A stretch of DNA of 64,000 bases from Paraburkholderia sp. IMGN_8 (lineage in GTDB: Bacteria > Pseudomonadota > Gammaproteobacteria > Burkholderiales > Burkholderiaceae), in the NCBI RefSeq assembly GCF_038050405.1, contig NZ_CP150901.1:3162001-3226000 (forward strand). Direction: 5' to 3'. A program made the position numbers and the translations under genes. Below, one piece after another: positions 63,597-64,000 of this stretch (its first letter is position 1; each line of letters opens with the position of its first letter). The notes under the pieces are model-generated. The model was not told the DNA's origin and did not search any database. It saw only the letters and a program-made list of their open reading frames with translations.

Positions 63597-64000
63597 TCAC
63601 TCGCCTCGCGTCGACGCGCCCGTCGCCAGCGACGAGCGCGCGCCGAGCGCATTGGCGATGCGCGAGCCGAACGCACCGCGTCGCGCGCCGATCAGCGCCA
63701 CCACGCCGAGCGTAAGCAACAGCAGTAGCGACGCGAGCCACGCGAACGGCGTGCGCAGCATCAACAGGTTCGCCAGCGTGTCGCCGCCCAGGCCCGCCGC
63801 GTGTTGGCTCGCCGCGCCATCGGCTTGCAGGAACAACGACACGTTGTCGTACGAAAGCCCTTCGATGCTATGCGCGACGAGGTCTTTGACCATCGGCGCG
63901 GTCGCATGCAGATCGATGCCCGGCCGGTACTTGATGTACACCGCCGCCGACGACGGCTTGATCTTGTCCGACAGCGGATCGTTTTCCGGAATGACCACCT
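63597..64000 (-). CDS. sctJ: Type III secretion inner-membrane ring lipoprotein SctJ (C-terminal part, runs off the right edge)
   Basis: The frame is open to the window edge, so the N terminus with lipobox is missing. The visible 134 residues contain VIPENDPLSDKIKPSSAAVYIKY, the conserved PrgK/YscJ/EscJ motif, a second ring-building domain piece (MVKDLVAHSIEGLSYDNVSLFLQ) and a C-terminal membrane helix (PFAWLASLLLLLTLGVVALIG) followed by a basic tail. It forms the inner-membrane ring. Its stop is 1 bp before the sctK start. Confidence 0.93.
   Translation of the reverse strand, partial: VVIPENDPLSDKIKPSSAAVYIKYRPGIDLHATAPMVKDLVAHSIEGLSYDNVSLFLQADGAASQHAAGLGGDTLANLLMLRTPFAWLASLLLLLTLGVVALIGARRGAFGSRIANALGARSSLATGASTRGE

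Overview
The window looks like part of a Burkholderiaceae replicon, most likely Paraburkholderia or a close relative. It has high GC with clear low-GC islands, a typical burkholderial OmpC-type porin, a trimeric autotransporter with an ESPR leader, HAE1-type RND efflux, a type III secretion cluster and LuxR solos. I saw no rRNA, tRNA or CRISPR array.

Layout. 1-5479 (-): N-terminal part of a giant YadA-like trimeric autotransporter that runs off the left edge. 6906-11120 (+): an overlapping three-gene operon of AraC-type response regulator, 7TMR-DISM histidine kinase and DUF4434 (YbcH-like) lipoprotein. 27275-11130 (-): a 16-kb run of a GGDEF cyclase, wecB, a BcsB-like protein, an NfrB-like glycosyltransferase with a C-terminal c-di-GMP-binding MshEN domain, an NfrA-like outer-membrane TPR protein, two AlgJ-like SGNH proteins, an MBOAT acyltransferase, a carrier protein, a DltA-like ligase, an AlgF-like protein and an acyl-CoA dehydrogenase. 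I read this as a c-di-GMP-switched, ManNAc-type exopolysaccharide system (like the E. coli NfrA/NfrB/WecB phage-N4 receptor glycan) fused to a Dlt/Alg-like machine that would add an aminoacyl or acyl group to the glycan. It is the strongest candidate for an undescribed system.

28329-30563 (-): an orphan siderophore receptor. 30894-36011: a low-GC accessory island bounded by remnants of an IS6 transposase, a serine recombinase and a group II intron. It holds an orphan type VI spike/effector module (two PAAR proteins, a free TTR-like protein, a papain-like putative effector, a lipoprotein) and a chain of overlapping tiny membrane ORFs, one with a frameshift. 36367-37503 (-): porin. 38768-44655 (-): a complete RND efflux operon whose pump carries a poly-serine microsatellite.

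45615-56223: a divergent zinc locus around a near-consensus Zur box at 52051-52073. To the left lie three SPFH (HflK/HflC-like) proteins and an HmtA-like P-type ATPase. To the right lie a TonB-dependent receptor, ExbB, ExbD and TonB. Together they could move zinc or a zinc complex across both membranes under zinc starvation. 56485-58397 (+): two LuxR-type regulators without luxI, convergent with 58487-64000 (-), the sctJ-K-L-N-O-T-U part of a type III secretion system whose SctU lacks the NPTH autocleavage motif.
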